Assembly (NCBI GenBank): GCA_903937225.1
Contig: CAIZYO010000177.1
Location: 1-21,460, forward strand
Reading direction: 5' to 3'
DNA: 21,460 bases
From: an uncultured Chloroflexota bacterium
GTDB lineage: Bacteria; Chloroflexota; Limnocylindria; Limnocylindrales; Limnocylindraceae
Part shown: positions 7,994 to 16,055 of the stretch, in pieces
Position numbering within the stretch: the first letter of the stretch is position 1
How the letters are laid out: every line of letters begins with the position of its first letter
Notes under the pieces: model-generated
What the model was told of the DNA's origin: nothing
Database searches by the model: none
What the model saw: only the letters and a program-made list of their open reading frames with translations
Program-made: the position numbers and the translations under genes

Positions 7994-9216
7994 GCGAAAC
8001 CCGAAAGCCAATCTCTCGACGCAGCGCGCGCCCGATCCGATTTGAGCCAGAGCGCTCCGAGTGGCAGCCGTGGCTTGAGAACCTGGATGACGGTGTTCCA
8101 AAGGCGAGCGCAGTCGCCGACGTGCAGGAGCCATCCGCGACAGAACCGCGAACGGGCCTGACTGGGCGTGCAACCGCCGGACTCCTCGCCCTCTCAATCA
8201 TCTTCGGGGCGGCTGGCGGCGCTGGTGCAACCTATTTTGTCCTCGGTGGAGCTCAAGGGAACGGCGACATCGTGACGCAGATCCGTCAGACGCTCACTTC
8301 TGAACAGTCAGCGATCGTCAACGTTGCAGAGCGAGTCTCCCCTGCCATCGTCACGCTTGAAGTGACCGCAGTGGCAGGCGAATCTGTTGGATCAGGGGTG
8401 ATCTACTCCGCAGATGGATGGATCGTCACCAATCGCCACGTGGTTGAGGACGCAACCAGCATCACCGTCAACCTCAAAGATGGGCGTGATTTTATTGGCA
8501 CCATCTACGGCATTGACACGTTGACCGACCTTGCCATCGTGAAGGTGGAGGCCACCGATCTCTCCGCCGCAACGCTCGGACGTTCGCGAGACATCCAGGT
8601 GGGGCAGACCGCAATCGCCATGGGTTCCCCCCTTGGTGTCTACACCAACTCTGTGACTGCGGGAATCATCTCCGCGCTTGGTCGACAGATCACCACTGAA
8701 TCTGGGCGACTCGATGGGCTCCTGCAGACAGATGCCGCAATCAACCCTGGCAATTCTGGTGGAGCACTCGTTGACTCCAGCGGCGCGGTCATCGGTATCA
8801 ATACGGCAATCTCCAATGAAGGCGCTGGAATCGGTTTTGCGATCCCAATTGATATTGCTCGACCGATCATGGAGCAGGCGCTCGCCGGCGTGCCGCTGTC
8901 GCGCCCGTGGATTGGAATTCGCTACGCGTCACTTGATCGGCGCTCGGCGGCGCAGAACAACCTGCCGGTCTTCCAAGGAGCGTGGCTCTCACCGGGAACC
9001 GAACCTGCGGTTGTGCCTGGGAGTCCTGCTGAGGCGGCCGGATTTGCCGACGGCGACATTGTGGTGAAGGTTGAGGGGGTGGCGATTGATGAGCTGCACC
9101 CGTTGCAGGATCTCCTCGTCCAGTACTCACCTGGCACTACGATCGTCCTTGATGTGTTGCGTGGCGAGAGCGTCATTCAGCTCTCCGTCACGTTGGGGAC
9201 GCGACCGAACCAGTAG
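7990..9216 (+). CDS. HtrA/DegP-like membrane-anchored serine protease with PDZ domain
   Basis: The 408-residue protein starts with GTG overlapping the kinase stop (GTGA), with GGAG five bases upstream. A cytoplasmic N-terminus of about 60 residues is followed by one membrane helix (about 62-85), then a trypsin-like domain with catalytic His150 (TNRHVVEDA), Asp180 (LTDLAIVKV) and Ser256 (NPGNSGGAL). A single PDZ domain sits near 320-405 (PGSPAEAAGFADGDIVVKVEG). It should degrade or refold damaged proteins outside the membrane. The regulator-kinase-HtrA order is that of mycobacterial mprA-mprB-pepD, so it may be both output and feedback element of the two-component system, which is inference. 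The triad is intact. Confidence 0.94.
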   Translation: MSETRKPISRRSARPIRFEPERSEWQPWLENLDDGVPKASAVADVQEPSATEPRTGLTGRATAGLLALSIIFGAAGGAGATYFVLGGAQGNGDIVTQIRQTLTSEQSAIVNVAERVSPAIVTLEVTAVAGESVGSGVIYSADGWIVTNRHVVEDATSITVNLKDGRDFIGTIYGIDTLTDLAIVKVEATDLSAATLGRSRDIQVGQTAIAMGSPLGVYTNSVTAGIISALGRQITTESGRLDGLLQTDAAINPGNSGGALVDSSGAVIGINTAISNEGAGIGFAIPIDIARPIMEQALAGVPLSRPWIGIRYASLDRRSAAQNNLPVFQGAWLSPGTEPAVVPGSPAEAAGFADGDIVVKVEGVAIDELHPLQDLLVQYSPGTTIVLDVLRGESVIQLSVTLGTRPNQ

Positions 9217-9224
9217 GGGCAACG

Positions 9225-10694
9225 CTAGTCGTCGAGGCTCCCATCGTTCGCAATGCGCCCTTCGCGCATGAGGCGCTCACGAACGGCACCGACGAGATAG
9301 AGCGAACCGGCAACAACAACTGCACCGCGCGTGCTGGCCGCACTGTCGAGTGCCTCCACGGGATTCGCTGCGTCACTGACCTGTGCACCGAGTCCCGCTG
9401 CGCGTGCGGCGGCGGTGAGGTCATCAACTGACGCGGAGCGCGCGTCACCAACACTGGTGCAGATCACGGTCGCTTCTTTGAGAGCCGGTACCTGTGCGAG
9501 CGCACGGAAGATCTCAGGAATCGACTTGTCTGACATCGCGGCGATCACGAGCGTCAACGGCGTCACTCCCGCCGTTCCATCTGCGTCCTGCAGGAACGGT
9601 GCAAGATCTCGGATTCCGGATGCGAGTGACGCAGCCCCATCTTCATTGTGCGCGCCGTCCAAGAGTAGGTCGCGCGAATCCGGCGCTCCAAATGGTTGAC
9701 GAATCAACTCCATGCGTCCGGGCCACTGCACTGCGGCAAACCCTTCTCGAATCGCCGCGTCGCTCACCCTGGCCACTCCCGCGTCGCTCATCGCGTCCAG
9801 TGTCGCAAGCGCAACCGCTGCGTTGTCTCCCTGGTGTTGACCGAGGAGTCCAACCTGCACCAGTCCGAGGCGCGGGAGTTCCACCTCAATCCCGTCGCGA
9901 CCGCGCGGGCGAACCGCACCGCGCACCGCCTCAGTGAGCACGGCACCAACGTTGCGTGCTCGCTCACGTATGACGTGCAGCGCACCGCCGCGTTCACTCG
10001 CTCCGGTGACCGCGCGATCGGCTGGCATGATGATCGCCGCCTTCTCCTTGGCGATCAGTTCGATCGTGTCGCCGAGATACTCCTGATGATCGAGTCCAAC
10101 ATTCGTCACCACCGCCACGCCGCCGTCCCAGGCGTGCATGGCGTCTAGGCGGCCGCCGAGTCCAACCTCAACCACCGCTCGGTCAATGCCAGCAGTACGA
10201 AACCCATCAAAGACGACCCCCGCAAGCAGCTCAAACTCTGTCACTGGGCCAACGGCGCTCTCCACCTGATCCGCGGCGCTTAGCGCGCGCTCCACCGCCG
10301 CCGCGAACGGGAGTGGGGCGAGCGGCTCGCCGTTGATCCGGATGCGTTCGCGGTACGAGATGAGGTGCGGCTTCGGCGTGCTGCCATGCCGCACACCCCC
10401 TGCACTGAGTGCGGCAGAGACGAGAGCGCTGACGCTCCCCTTCCCATTTGTACCAGCGATGAGCGCGCCACGCACGCCGCGCTCGGGGTGTCCGAGGGCC
10501 TCAAGGAGCGCAACGGAGCGCTCGAGCCCAAGTCGGACGCCGAAGCGGCCACGCGCGCCGATTGCAATCTGTGCCGCCGCCCACGCCTCTGGGCCGCGAC
10601 CTTCTGCGATGGCGGTGCGCATGCGCTCGCGTGCCGATTCAACCTCGCGCCGTAGCGCATCAACGACGGCGGGTTCGGACGGAAACTCTGGCAT
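9225..10694 (-). CDS. folC: Folylpolyglutamate synthase / dihydrofolate synthase
   Basis: FolC adds glutamate to dihydropteroate and/or folates using ATP. The 489-residue protein has the Mur-ligase P-loop GTNGKGSV at 81-88, the folate-loop region STPKPHLISYRERIRING, EFELLAGVVFDGF, VVEVGLGGRLDAMHAW, VTNVGLDHQEYLGDT followed by IAKEKAAI, WPGRMELI, and LLLDGAHNEDGAASL opening the C-terminal domain. The start at 10694 was chosen over a longer reading (to 10733) because TACGCT ends exactly 6 nt before this ATG. About 45 residues precede the usual family start. It converges on the protease gene with 8 nt between stops, and its promoter is back-to-back with that of the Ig-like protein gene. Confidence 0.93.
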   Translation of the reverse strand: MPEFPSEPAVVDALRREVESARERMRTAIAEGRGPEAWAAAQIAIGARGRFGVRLGLERSVALLEALGHPERGVRGALIAGTNGKGSVSALVSAALSAGGVRHGSTPKPHLISYRERIRINGEPLAPLPFAAAVERALSAADQVESAVGPVTEFELLAGVVFDGFRTAGIDRAVVEVGLGGRLDAMHAWDGGVAVVTNVGLDHQEYLGDTIELIAKEKAAIIMPADRAVTGASERGGALHVIRERARNVGAVLTEAVRGAVRPRGRDGIEVELPRLGLVQVGLLGQHQGDNAAVALATLDAMSDAGVARVSDAAIREGFAAVQWPGRMELIRQPFGAPDSRDLLLDGAHNEDGAASLASGIRDLAPFLQDADGTAGVTPLTLVIAAMSDKSIPEIFRALAQVPALKEATVICTSVGDARSASVDDLTAAARAAGLGAQVSDAANPVEALDSAASTRGAVVVAGSLYLVGAVRERLMREGRIANDGSLDD

Positions 10695-10700
10695 TTGCTG

Positions 10701-10706
10701 AGCGTA
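10701..10706 (-). promoter_or_regulatory. Leaderless-type -10 element of folC
   Basis: TACGCT on the minus strand, then CAGCAA (6 nt), then the folC ATG. There is no Shine-Dalgarno. This spacing decides the start codon. Confidence 0.6.
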
Positions 10707-10728
10707 GCGGTGAAACTGCTCTGCGTGC

Positions 10729-10734
10729 CACAAT
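10729..10734 (+). promoter_or_regulatory. Probable -10 element of the Ig-like protein gene
   Basis: CACAAT followed by 7 nt and the ATG at 10742. It is a weaker match than TANNNT and the spacing is one longer than in neighbouring genes. An AGGGA lies 2 nt before the ATG, too close for normal ribosome binding. The folC and Ig-like genes share a 47-bp divergent region. Confidence 0.45.
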
Positions 10735-10741
10735 CAGGGAC

Positions 10742-11968
10742 ATGGCAGGGTTCAATCGACCCGGATCGCAACCGCCACGGCGCCGCGGTCTCTTCGGCAA
10801 CCGCAGTGACAGTCGCCGCGGCGCTCGCCAGCCAATCCGACGAGTTGATTCAGCTGCGCCAACGCGCGCAGCAGTCTCCTACACATCACAACGTGCACCT
10901 CAACGTGGCGGCGGTTCGTTTGGCCGCGCGATCACTACGTTGATCACGCGACTCGTAGGGCTCGGAGCAGTTGCGATCTTGATTGTGGCGGCTGTTCTTG
11001 GCGTGCGTCTGGTGATCTCGCTCGGCGAACCCACGCAGAGCGCCACGCCGAGCGGCGCAGTCCCATCCGCCTCCGCGGGCCAGCCACTGATCGTTGCACC
11101 AGACCCCGCAACCGTTGCAACCGCCACCATCACCGTCAGAGGCTCACTCCCCGATGATCTCCTCGGGCTGAGTAACGCGCTCCTACGCATCAACGTTCTT
11201 GGTGCAGATGGGTCGCAGCGCGTTGGCGCAGAGATTGAACTGCCGCGCACGCCTGGGTTTGAGGTAAACAGTATCCCCCTGACTGAAGGCACGAACACGA
11301 TCACCGCTGTGGTTGTGGTTGACGGCGTGGAGAAGACACCGAGTGCTGGGATCAGTGTCACGCGTGACAACACAGCGCCACTCGTTGAGATCACGTCGCC
11401 CACACCCGGACAGTTGGTAAGTGGAGCAGAGGTGACCGTACGTGGCACGAGTGAGGCGGGTGTTGAAATTCAGTTGCGAAACGATACGTCAGGCCTCACT
11501 ACGTCTGGCACGTCCAATGAGAGTGGTAACTACGCGGTGAACATCTCGCTCCGCGATGGAGTGAATCTCCTCACCGTGGTGGCGACTGACGCAGTGGGGA
11601 ATAGTTCGCGCACGAGTGTGGAGATCACCACGAACGCCTCAGTTGGCCGCGTCATCGTGGTAGCCAACCCGGCAACGATCTTCTTGAACAAGTCGCCGAA
11701 GGCGTTCCGCATCACCGCAACCGCAACGGATTCCACTGGCGCAACTGTTTCAGGGGCTACGGTCTGCATGATGATCACCGCACCAGGTCTTGCGCCGATC
11801 TCACTCCCTTGCACGATATCCGATTCAAACGGTCGCGCGATCGGTGAGTACACGTTCCCGGAGAATTACGACACGGAGGGGCGAGGGCTGATCCTTGTGA
11901 CCTACACCCTTCCGCAGGGTGATCCACTTGAAGCGACCACGGCGTTCACCGTGAAGAAGAAGCCATAG
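10742..11968 (+). CDS. Membrane-anchored protein with Ig-like domains
   Basis: The 408-residue protein has a highly basic, Gly/Arg-rich cytoplasmic N-terminus (about 1-66), one membrane helix (about 68-92), a Ser/Pro/Ala linker, then beta-rich extracytoplasmic repeats. These look like an Ig-like unit at about 118-215, a second at about 216-300 (PLVEITSPTPGQLVSG, VTVRGTSEAGVEIQL, NLLTVVATDAVGNSS), and a third resembling bacterial Ig-like group 1/invasin repeats at about 305-405 (FRITATATDSTGATVSGATV). Two Cys in the last domain (VCMM and LPCTI) could form a disulfide. Such domains usually mediate cell-surface binding or assembly; no catalytic motif is seen. The start follows the CACAAT-N7-ATG signal, and the long basic reading upstream is rejected. 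Its stop overlaps the zinc-ribbon gene by one base. Confidence 0.8.
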   Translation: MAGFNRPGSQPPRRRGLFGNRSDSRRGARQPIRRVDSAAPTRAAVSYTSQRAPQRGGGSFGRAITTLITRLVGLGAVAILIVAAVLGVRLVISLGEPTQSATPSGAVPSASAGQPLIVAPDPATVATATITVRGSLPDDLLGLSNALLRINVLGADGSQRVGAEIELPRTPGFEVNSIPLTEGTNTITAVVVVDGVEKTPSAGISVTRDNTAPLVEITSPTPGQLVSGAEVTVRGTSEAGVEIQLRNDTSGLTTSGTSNESGNYAVNISLRDGVNLLTVVATDAVGNSSRTSVEITTNASVGRVIVVANPATIFLNKSPKAFRITATATDSTGATVSGATVCMMITAPGLAPISLPCTISDSNGRAIGEYTFPENYDTEGRGLILVTYTLPQGDPLEATTAFTVKKKP

Positions 11969-12291
11969 TGGACGGCGCACACCTCGCGTGGCAGTGCCCG
12001 TCATGCGGCGCGCTGCAAGAGGAGACGGGTCGGTGCTGGGTCTGCCAAGCACCAACCACCGCGTGCGGAACCTGCCGACATCTCCGTCGCGCCGTCGTGG
12101 GGAAGATCAGTTACTGCGGCATCGACAAGAAGAAGAAGCTGATTGCAGAGAGTGATGTGCGGCCATGCTGGACGGCACCTGTGGAGTTGCAGCGTGCCGC
12201 AAGTCATGGGCGTCGCGTTGATGGTGCAGATGTGCGCCTTCCGCGACTCAGTTGGGCGAGTGGTGGCCTCTGGGAAGGACTTGAGGCGTAA
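11968..12291 (+). CDS. Small double zinc-ribbon protein of unknown function
   Basis: GTG start overlapping the upstream TAG (TAGTG), 107 residues. Two Cys-rich modules are visible. The first is C10-x2-C13 ... C23-x2-C26 (CPSC and CWVC), a textbook zinc ribbon of the kind that binds one zinc. The second is C33-x2-C36-x-H38 ... C50 ... C67 (CGTCRHLRR, SYCGIDKKKK, RPCW), probably another metal site. A Lys-rich stretch KKKK sits between the last ligands. No membrane segment is present, so it is probably cytoplasmic. Coupling with the Ig-like membrane protein suggests a shared role, but no function can be assigned. Only 2 nt separate its stop from the convergent kinase gene. Confidence 0.72.
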   Translation: MDGAHLAWQCPSCGALQEETGRCWVCQAPTTACGTCRHLRRAVVGKISYCGIDKKKKLIAESDVRPCWTAPVELQRAASHGRRVDGADVRLPRLSWASGGLWEGLEA

Positions 12292-12293
12292 CC

Positions 12294-14072
12294 CTACGGA
12301 CAGCCGGCGAGTGGCGTACCGAACGGGCTCGTAGAGACGATCGTCACGACGCTTCCGCTCGGGACCAAGACTCCCGCCGCTGGTGAAATCACATCAACAA
12401 TCTCGGTTGCGTCGAGCGCGGCTGACGCTGAGTCAAGCGTGAGTCCCACCGCCTCCAGCATGAGCGATGCCTCACCGACAGCGATGCAGCGCAACACTGG
12501 CACCGCGGTATCTGCAACGCCGGACGGGGAGGCGCTCGCACCTGGCGATGGCTCAGGCCCGAGCGAGACCACAAGATCAACGCGACTCCCATTCGCCACC
12601 TGGAGTCCCGCCCGCGGATTCTGCTGCAGCACGCTCCCGAGCGGAGCATCTGGAGACCAGGCGGAGATCACCTGACCGAGCCGTAAGTTGGCGGCGCGGA
12701 GTCGCTTGGTCGCCTCCTCCTCCGTGGTGCCGAGCAGATCTGGGACGACCGCCAGTCCGCTCCCCGCCACCACGCGCACTTCGATCACGCTATCGAGCGG
12801 AACGAGCGTTGAAGGGTCTGGCGACTGCGAGAGGATGGTGTCCACGGGGAGCGACTCGGAGGTGACACGCTCGGTCACCTTGATGCGCAGCCCGAGCTGT
12901 TCGGCAATGGGGATCGCCTCTGCGAGCGTGAGTGAGGTGATTGGCGGCACCTTGACGTTGTCGTCTGGCCCAGCACCCGCGTTGATGAGGCGCAACCCGA
13001 AGATCACCGCGGCGAGCAGTACAAGGACCGTCACCGCAACGCCAGCGATCGTCAGCAGTGTGGTGCGCAGCGGCATCGCCTCTTCATCGTCATACCGAGC
13101 ACTCTCATCGAATGGATCGGCTGGCATCTCTGGCTCACCTGGTCCCGCCTCCCCCGCAACACGCGCCACGCGCGTCCCAGCGAGTGCGCGCGGCGCCCCT
13201 GCCGCGGGGCCAACCGCTCGCGGCGGAATTGATGTTCGTCCAACCTTGACCACATATGACTCCAGCGCGTCTGCAACGAGCGTGGCGCTCTGTGTTCGCT
13301 TCGCTGGATTGACAGCGAGCAGCTTCACGGTGATTGATTCAAGCTCCTCTGGGATGTCGGGACGCAGCGTGCGCGGTGATGGGACTGCATCATCTGCACC
13401 GCGCAGCGCCGGTCGTCGGCCCGTGAGCAGCTCAAAGAGGACAACGCCGAGCCCGTAAAGATCTGATGACGACGTGGCGGGCGCACCAGCGGCAACCTCC
13501 GGCGCAACATAGTGCGCGGTCCCGGCAGGCGATGTAGATCCTTTCGTACCGGTAGGAAGCCCATCTTCAAGAATTGCGTGTGCAATTCCGAAGTCTGCAA
13601 TCTGCGCGCGACCTTCGCGTCCAATCAGAATGTTCCGAGATGAAACGTCGCGATGAATAATGCCGCGCTGATGCGCCGCTGCTAAGCCACGAGCAATCTG
13701 TGCCGCAATTGCGGCGGCGCGGCGGGGAACGAGTGGCCCAACGCGTCGCAGCATTGAGGCGAGATCTTCCCCGTCAACGAACTCCATAATGATCGCTGGC
13801 GCATCGCCCTCGGGCGTCACGTCGAAGACGGCGGCAACGTTTGGGTGCGCAATGATTGCGGCGGCGCGACCCTCTGCGCGGAATCGCGCGGTGGCGTCAG
13901 GAGATGCGGCAAGTGCGCCACGGAGCACCTTCACCGCTACATCTCGACCGAGCACTTCGTCGGTGGCGCGGAAGACAGAAGCTGCAGCGCCTTCGCCGAT
14001 CTGTTCTTGCAGTCGGTATCTTCCTGCAACGAGATCGCCAGGCTTGAGGCGAGCCTCGGACGTACCGCTCAC
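12294..14072 (-). CDS. PASTA-domain Ser/Thr protein kinase (PknB-like)
   Basis: The 592-residue protein has an N-terminal Hanks-type kinase domain (about 19-275): Gly-loop IGEGAAASVF, ATP-binding Lys48 (VAVKVL), helix-C Glu67, catalytic loop HRDVSSRN at 140-147, DFG at 160-162 and VAPE at 189-192. A basic/Pro-rich linker and one membrane helix (about 338-361) follow, then PASTA repeats outside the cell: about 373-436, about 440-505 (VPDLLGTTEEEATKRLRAANL) and a more divergent third at about 522-583. PASTA domains bind peptidoglycan fragments in PknB and PrkC. The Lys usual in the HRDxKPxN loop is Ser here. The GTG start overlaps the galU stop (GTGA) with a GGGGAGAA site, so kinase and galU are co-expressed, linking cell-wall sensing to sugar-nucleotide supply by inference. 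Confidence 0.93.
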   Translation of the reverse strand: MSGTSEARLKPGDLVAGRYRLQEQIGEGAAASVFRATDEVLGRDVAVKVLRGALAASPDATARFRAEGRAAAIIAHPNVAAVFDVTPEGDAPAIIMEFVDGEDLASMLRRVGPLVPRRAAAIAAQIARGLAAAHQRGIIHRDVSSRNILIGREGRAQIADFGIAHAILEDGLPTGTKGSTSPAGTAHYVAPEVAAGAPATSSSDLYGLGVVLFELLTGRRPALRGADDAVPSPRTLRPDIPEELESITVKLLAVNPAKRTQSATLVADALESYVVKVGRTSIPPRAVGPAAGAPRALAGTRVARVAGEAGPGEPEMPADPFDESARYDDEEAMPLRTTLLTIAGVAVTVLVLLAAVIFGLRLINAGAGPDDNVKVPPITSLTLAEAIPIAEQLGLRIKVTERVTSESLPVDTILSQSPDPSTLVPLDSVIEVRVVAGSGLAVVPDLLGTTEEEATKRLRAANLRLGQVISAWSPDAPLGSVLQQNPRAGLQVANGSRVDLVVSLGPEPSPGASASPSGVADTAVPVLRCIAVGEASLMLEAVGLTLDSASAALDATEIVDVISPAAGVLVPSGSVVTIVSTSPFGTPLAGCP

Positions 14073-14959
14073 TTCTCCCCGTCCCGAAGGTGCGTTGCGA
14101 GTGCCGCGCGCAAGTTTGTGCCGTAGGTTGGGTGCTCAAGCGCAAGATCGAGATTTGCGCGCAACCAGCCCTCAGGAGCGCCGACGTCGTATCGCGTGCC
14201 ACTGAACTTGTAGCCAACCACCGGCTGCTCTGCCGCGAGCGCCTGGATGGCGTCGGTGAGTTGAATCTCCCCGCCCGCGCCGTGCTGCGTTCGCTCAAGC
14301 GTCTCGAAGATCTTTGGGCTCAGCACATAGCGGCCCACGATCGCCAAGTTAGATGGCGCATCTGCAGGTTCGGGCTTCTCAACAAGGCCGCGGAGCGGAA
14401 TGATCCGGCCGCCATCAGATGAGGGGAGCGTGGGGTCAGGCTCCACGATTCCATAGCGTCGGGTCTGGTCCGCCGCCACTTCCATCAGTGCCACGACCGA
14501 GGCGCTGCTCGCCTCATACGCCTTGATCAGTTCACCGAGCGCCGGCTCCCCACCGATGATCAAATCGTCTGGGAGGACAACAGCGAACGGCTCACGCCCT
14601 ACGGCGTCGCGCGCCATAAGAACGGCATGCCCGAGTCCGAGCTGCTCTTTCTGACGAACCGTCACAAGGTGCACCATGTCGGCCACGGCACGAACCGCGC
14701 GCAGGTGTTCAATGTCTCCGCGGGCCTCAAGGACCGCCTCAAGATCGGTCGCGCTGTCAAAGTGATCTTCAATGGAGCGCTTATGTTCGCTCGTGACAAG
14801 GATCACCCGCTCAATCCCAGAGGCGATCGCCTCCTCAATGGCGTACTGAATGACGGGACGGTCTACGACGGGGAGGAGCTCTTTCGGCACCGCCTTAGTT
14901 GCGGGCAGGAAGCGAGTTCCCCATCCGGCGACGGGAAAGACTGCGGTGCGAATCTTCAT
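14069..14959 (-). CDS. galU: UTP-glucose-1-phosphate uridylyltransferase
   Basis: This 296-residue enzyme makes UDP-glucose from glucose-1-phosphate and UTP for surface polysaccharide and glycolipid synthesis. Visible motifs are the nucleotide-binding FPVAGWGTRFLPATKAVPKE near the N-terminus, VDRPVIQYAIEEAIASGI, QKEQLGLGHAV, the metal/uridine region VVLPDDLI, GLVEKP and GGEIQLTDAI, with the final YDVGAPEGWLRANL. Length fits GalU (about 290-300). The ATG at 14959 is preferred over an adjacent TTG at 14962 because GGAGGAG ends a few bases upstream. It lies 55 nt after the preceding membrane-protein gene and overlaps the kinase by 4 nt. Confidence 0.95.
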   Translation of the reverse strand: MKIRTAVFPVAGWGTRFLPATKAVPKELLPVVDRPVIQYAIEEAIASGIERVILVTSEHKRSIEDHFDSATDLEAVLEARGDIEHLRAVRAVADMVHLVTVRQKEQLGLGHAVLMARDAVGREPFAVVLPDDLIIGGEPALGELIKAYEASSASVVALMEVAADQTRRYGIVEPDPTLPSSDGGRIIPLRGLVEKPEPADAPSNLAIVGRYVLSPKIFETLERTQHGAGGEIQLTDAIQALAAEQPVVGYKFSGTRYDVGAPEGWLRANLDLALEHPTYGTNLRAALATHLRDGEK

Positions 14960-14962
14960 CAA

Positions 14963-14992
14963 CTCCTCCGTGCGGCGCTACGCACGAGGATA
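14963..14992 (-). promoter_or_regulatory. Possible internal promoter and strong RBS before galU
   Basis: On the minus strand TATCCT (14987-14992) could be an -10 element giving a leader of roughly 20 nt, and GGAGGAG (14963-14969) is a strong Shine-Dalgarno. Between them a 6-bp stem (14969-14974 with 14981-14986, 6-nt loop) would form only in read-through transcripts from upstream, right beside the ribosome site. Confidence 0.4.
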
Positions 14993-15014
14993 GCAGTCGT
15001 CCGCTGGTGCGCTC

Positions 15015-16043
15015 TCACCCACGAACCCAACGCAAGGCGGCACGGAGCGGTGCGCCGACGAGCGGGAGGCTGATCTCGCTCGGCTCGTCAACGCTTGCGA
15101 GGAAGCCGATGAGGAGGAGTGCCGCGCCGAGCAGCTTGCCGAGCGCATAGGCCTCAGTGGATCCCCCTCGATTGAGTGTGTCGGTGAGGCTTGGGAGAAA
15201 CGCGCCCAGCGCAATGAGCAGCGTTGCGGGGACGCGTCGGTTCAACGTACCTTCGCGCCACGCGCGAACTGCAAGTGGGAGGCTGCGGAAAAAGTTCACG
15301 ATGATCGCAACAGGGGCGATCGCGAGATTGAAAAGAAGCTCGTCGCCGCGCTGGTTCGGATCACTTGAGTACGGCAGCGTTCTCCTCTTTGGCATAAACA
15401 CATATGCGGAGAAGAGTGCGCCAGTGAGTAGTGCGAGTGCTCCACTCACATTTAAGAGCGGCGTCAACAGTCGAAGTGATGGCGGAAGTAGCACGGCAAC
15501 GGGCGCCCCTGTGGTCGGATCAACCGCCCACCCTGGCGCGGGGAGCGTTGCGGTTGCAACAAGCGGAAGTGCGAGCGCACTCACTGCAACCATGAATCTA
15601 ATTGCGATGCGACTCCAGCGCGGACTCGCAAGATACGAGAGCCATGCGATCGCAACCGCTGCCCCCCATGCGCTCAGCGCGTACGCAAGTGCGATCGGTG
15701 CAGCGCTCGGATCTTCAAGGCGGCGTGCAACGAGGATCGTGAAGAGTCCTGCAAGCGCGAGGCAGAGTGCATACCAGTAGCCGAATCGTGTCTTGGCAAG
15801 GAGCAGAATGGTTCCAGCACCGAGCCAGCCGGCAGTCCACACCGCACCGGTGAGATACCAGACTCGATACAACGGCTCGCTCCAGCCAATCAGCTGCGCA
15901 ACGAACTCCGCCCCTGCCGCTACTGCAAATGCGGTTGCGCCGATCGCCCAGGCGAGCTGATACGGCGCGCGTCGAGTTGCGTACTGATTAAAGAGAAGTG
16001 CGGCGAAAAGTGCGGCGAGGAGCGTAGTGGCGGCGGCGATCAC
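15015..16043 (-). CDS. Polytopic membrane protein of unknown function
   Basis: The 342-residue protein starts with GTG, with GGAGG 4 nt upstream. It has about 8-10 hydrophobic segments from residue 2 to 325. The first two are separated by the motif ATRRAPYQLAW, which I associate with uncharacterised bacterial membrane proteins but cannot assign to a function. A cytoplasmic-type loop (PKRRTLPYSSDPNQRGDELL) lies near residues 225-245. No catalytic or transporter signature is recognised. It begins 12 nt after the Cys-rich gene and is followed by galU, so a role in the envelope is a reasonable guess only. Confidence 0.75.
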   Translation of the reverse strand: MIAAATTLLAALFAALLFNQYATRRAPYQLAWAIGATAFAVAAGAEFVAQLIGWSEPLYRVWYLTGAVWTAGWLGAGTILLLAKTRFGYWYALCLALAGLFTILVARRLEDPSAAPIALAYALSAWGAAVAIAWLSYLASPRWSRIAIRFMVAVSALALPLVATATLPAPGWAVDPTTGAPVAVLLPPSLRLLTPLLNVSGALALLTGALFSAYVFMPKRRTLPYSSDPNQRGDELLFNLAIAPVAIIVNFFRSLPLAVRAWREGTLNRRVPATLLIALGAFLPSLTDTLNRGGSTEAYALGKLLGAALLLIGFLASVDEPSEISLPLVGAPLRAALRWVRG

Positions 16044-16055
16044 GCGCCCTCCGGC

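Noticed and set aside
10562..10741. Upstream extension of the Ig-like protein to 10562
   Set aside because: It would overlap the folC N-terminus antisense; the ATG at 10742 follows an -10-like hexamer.
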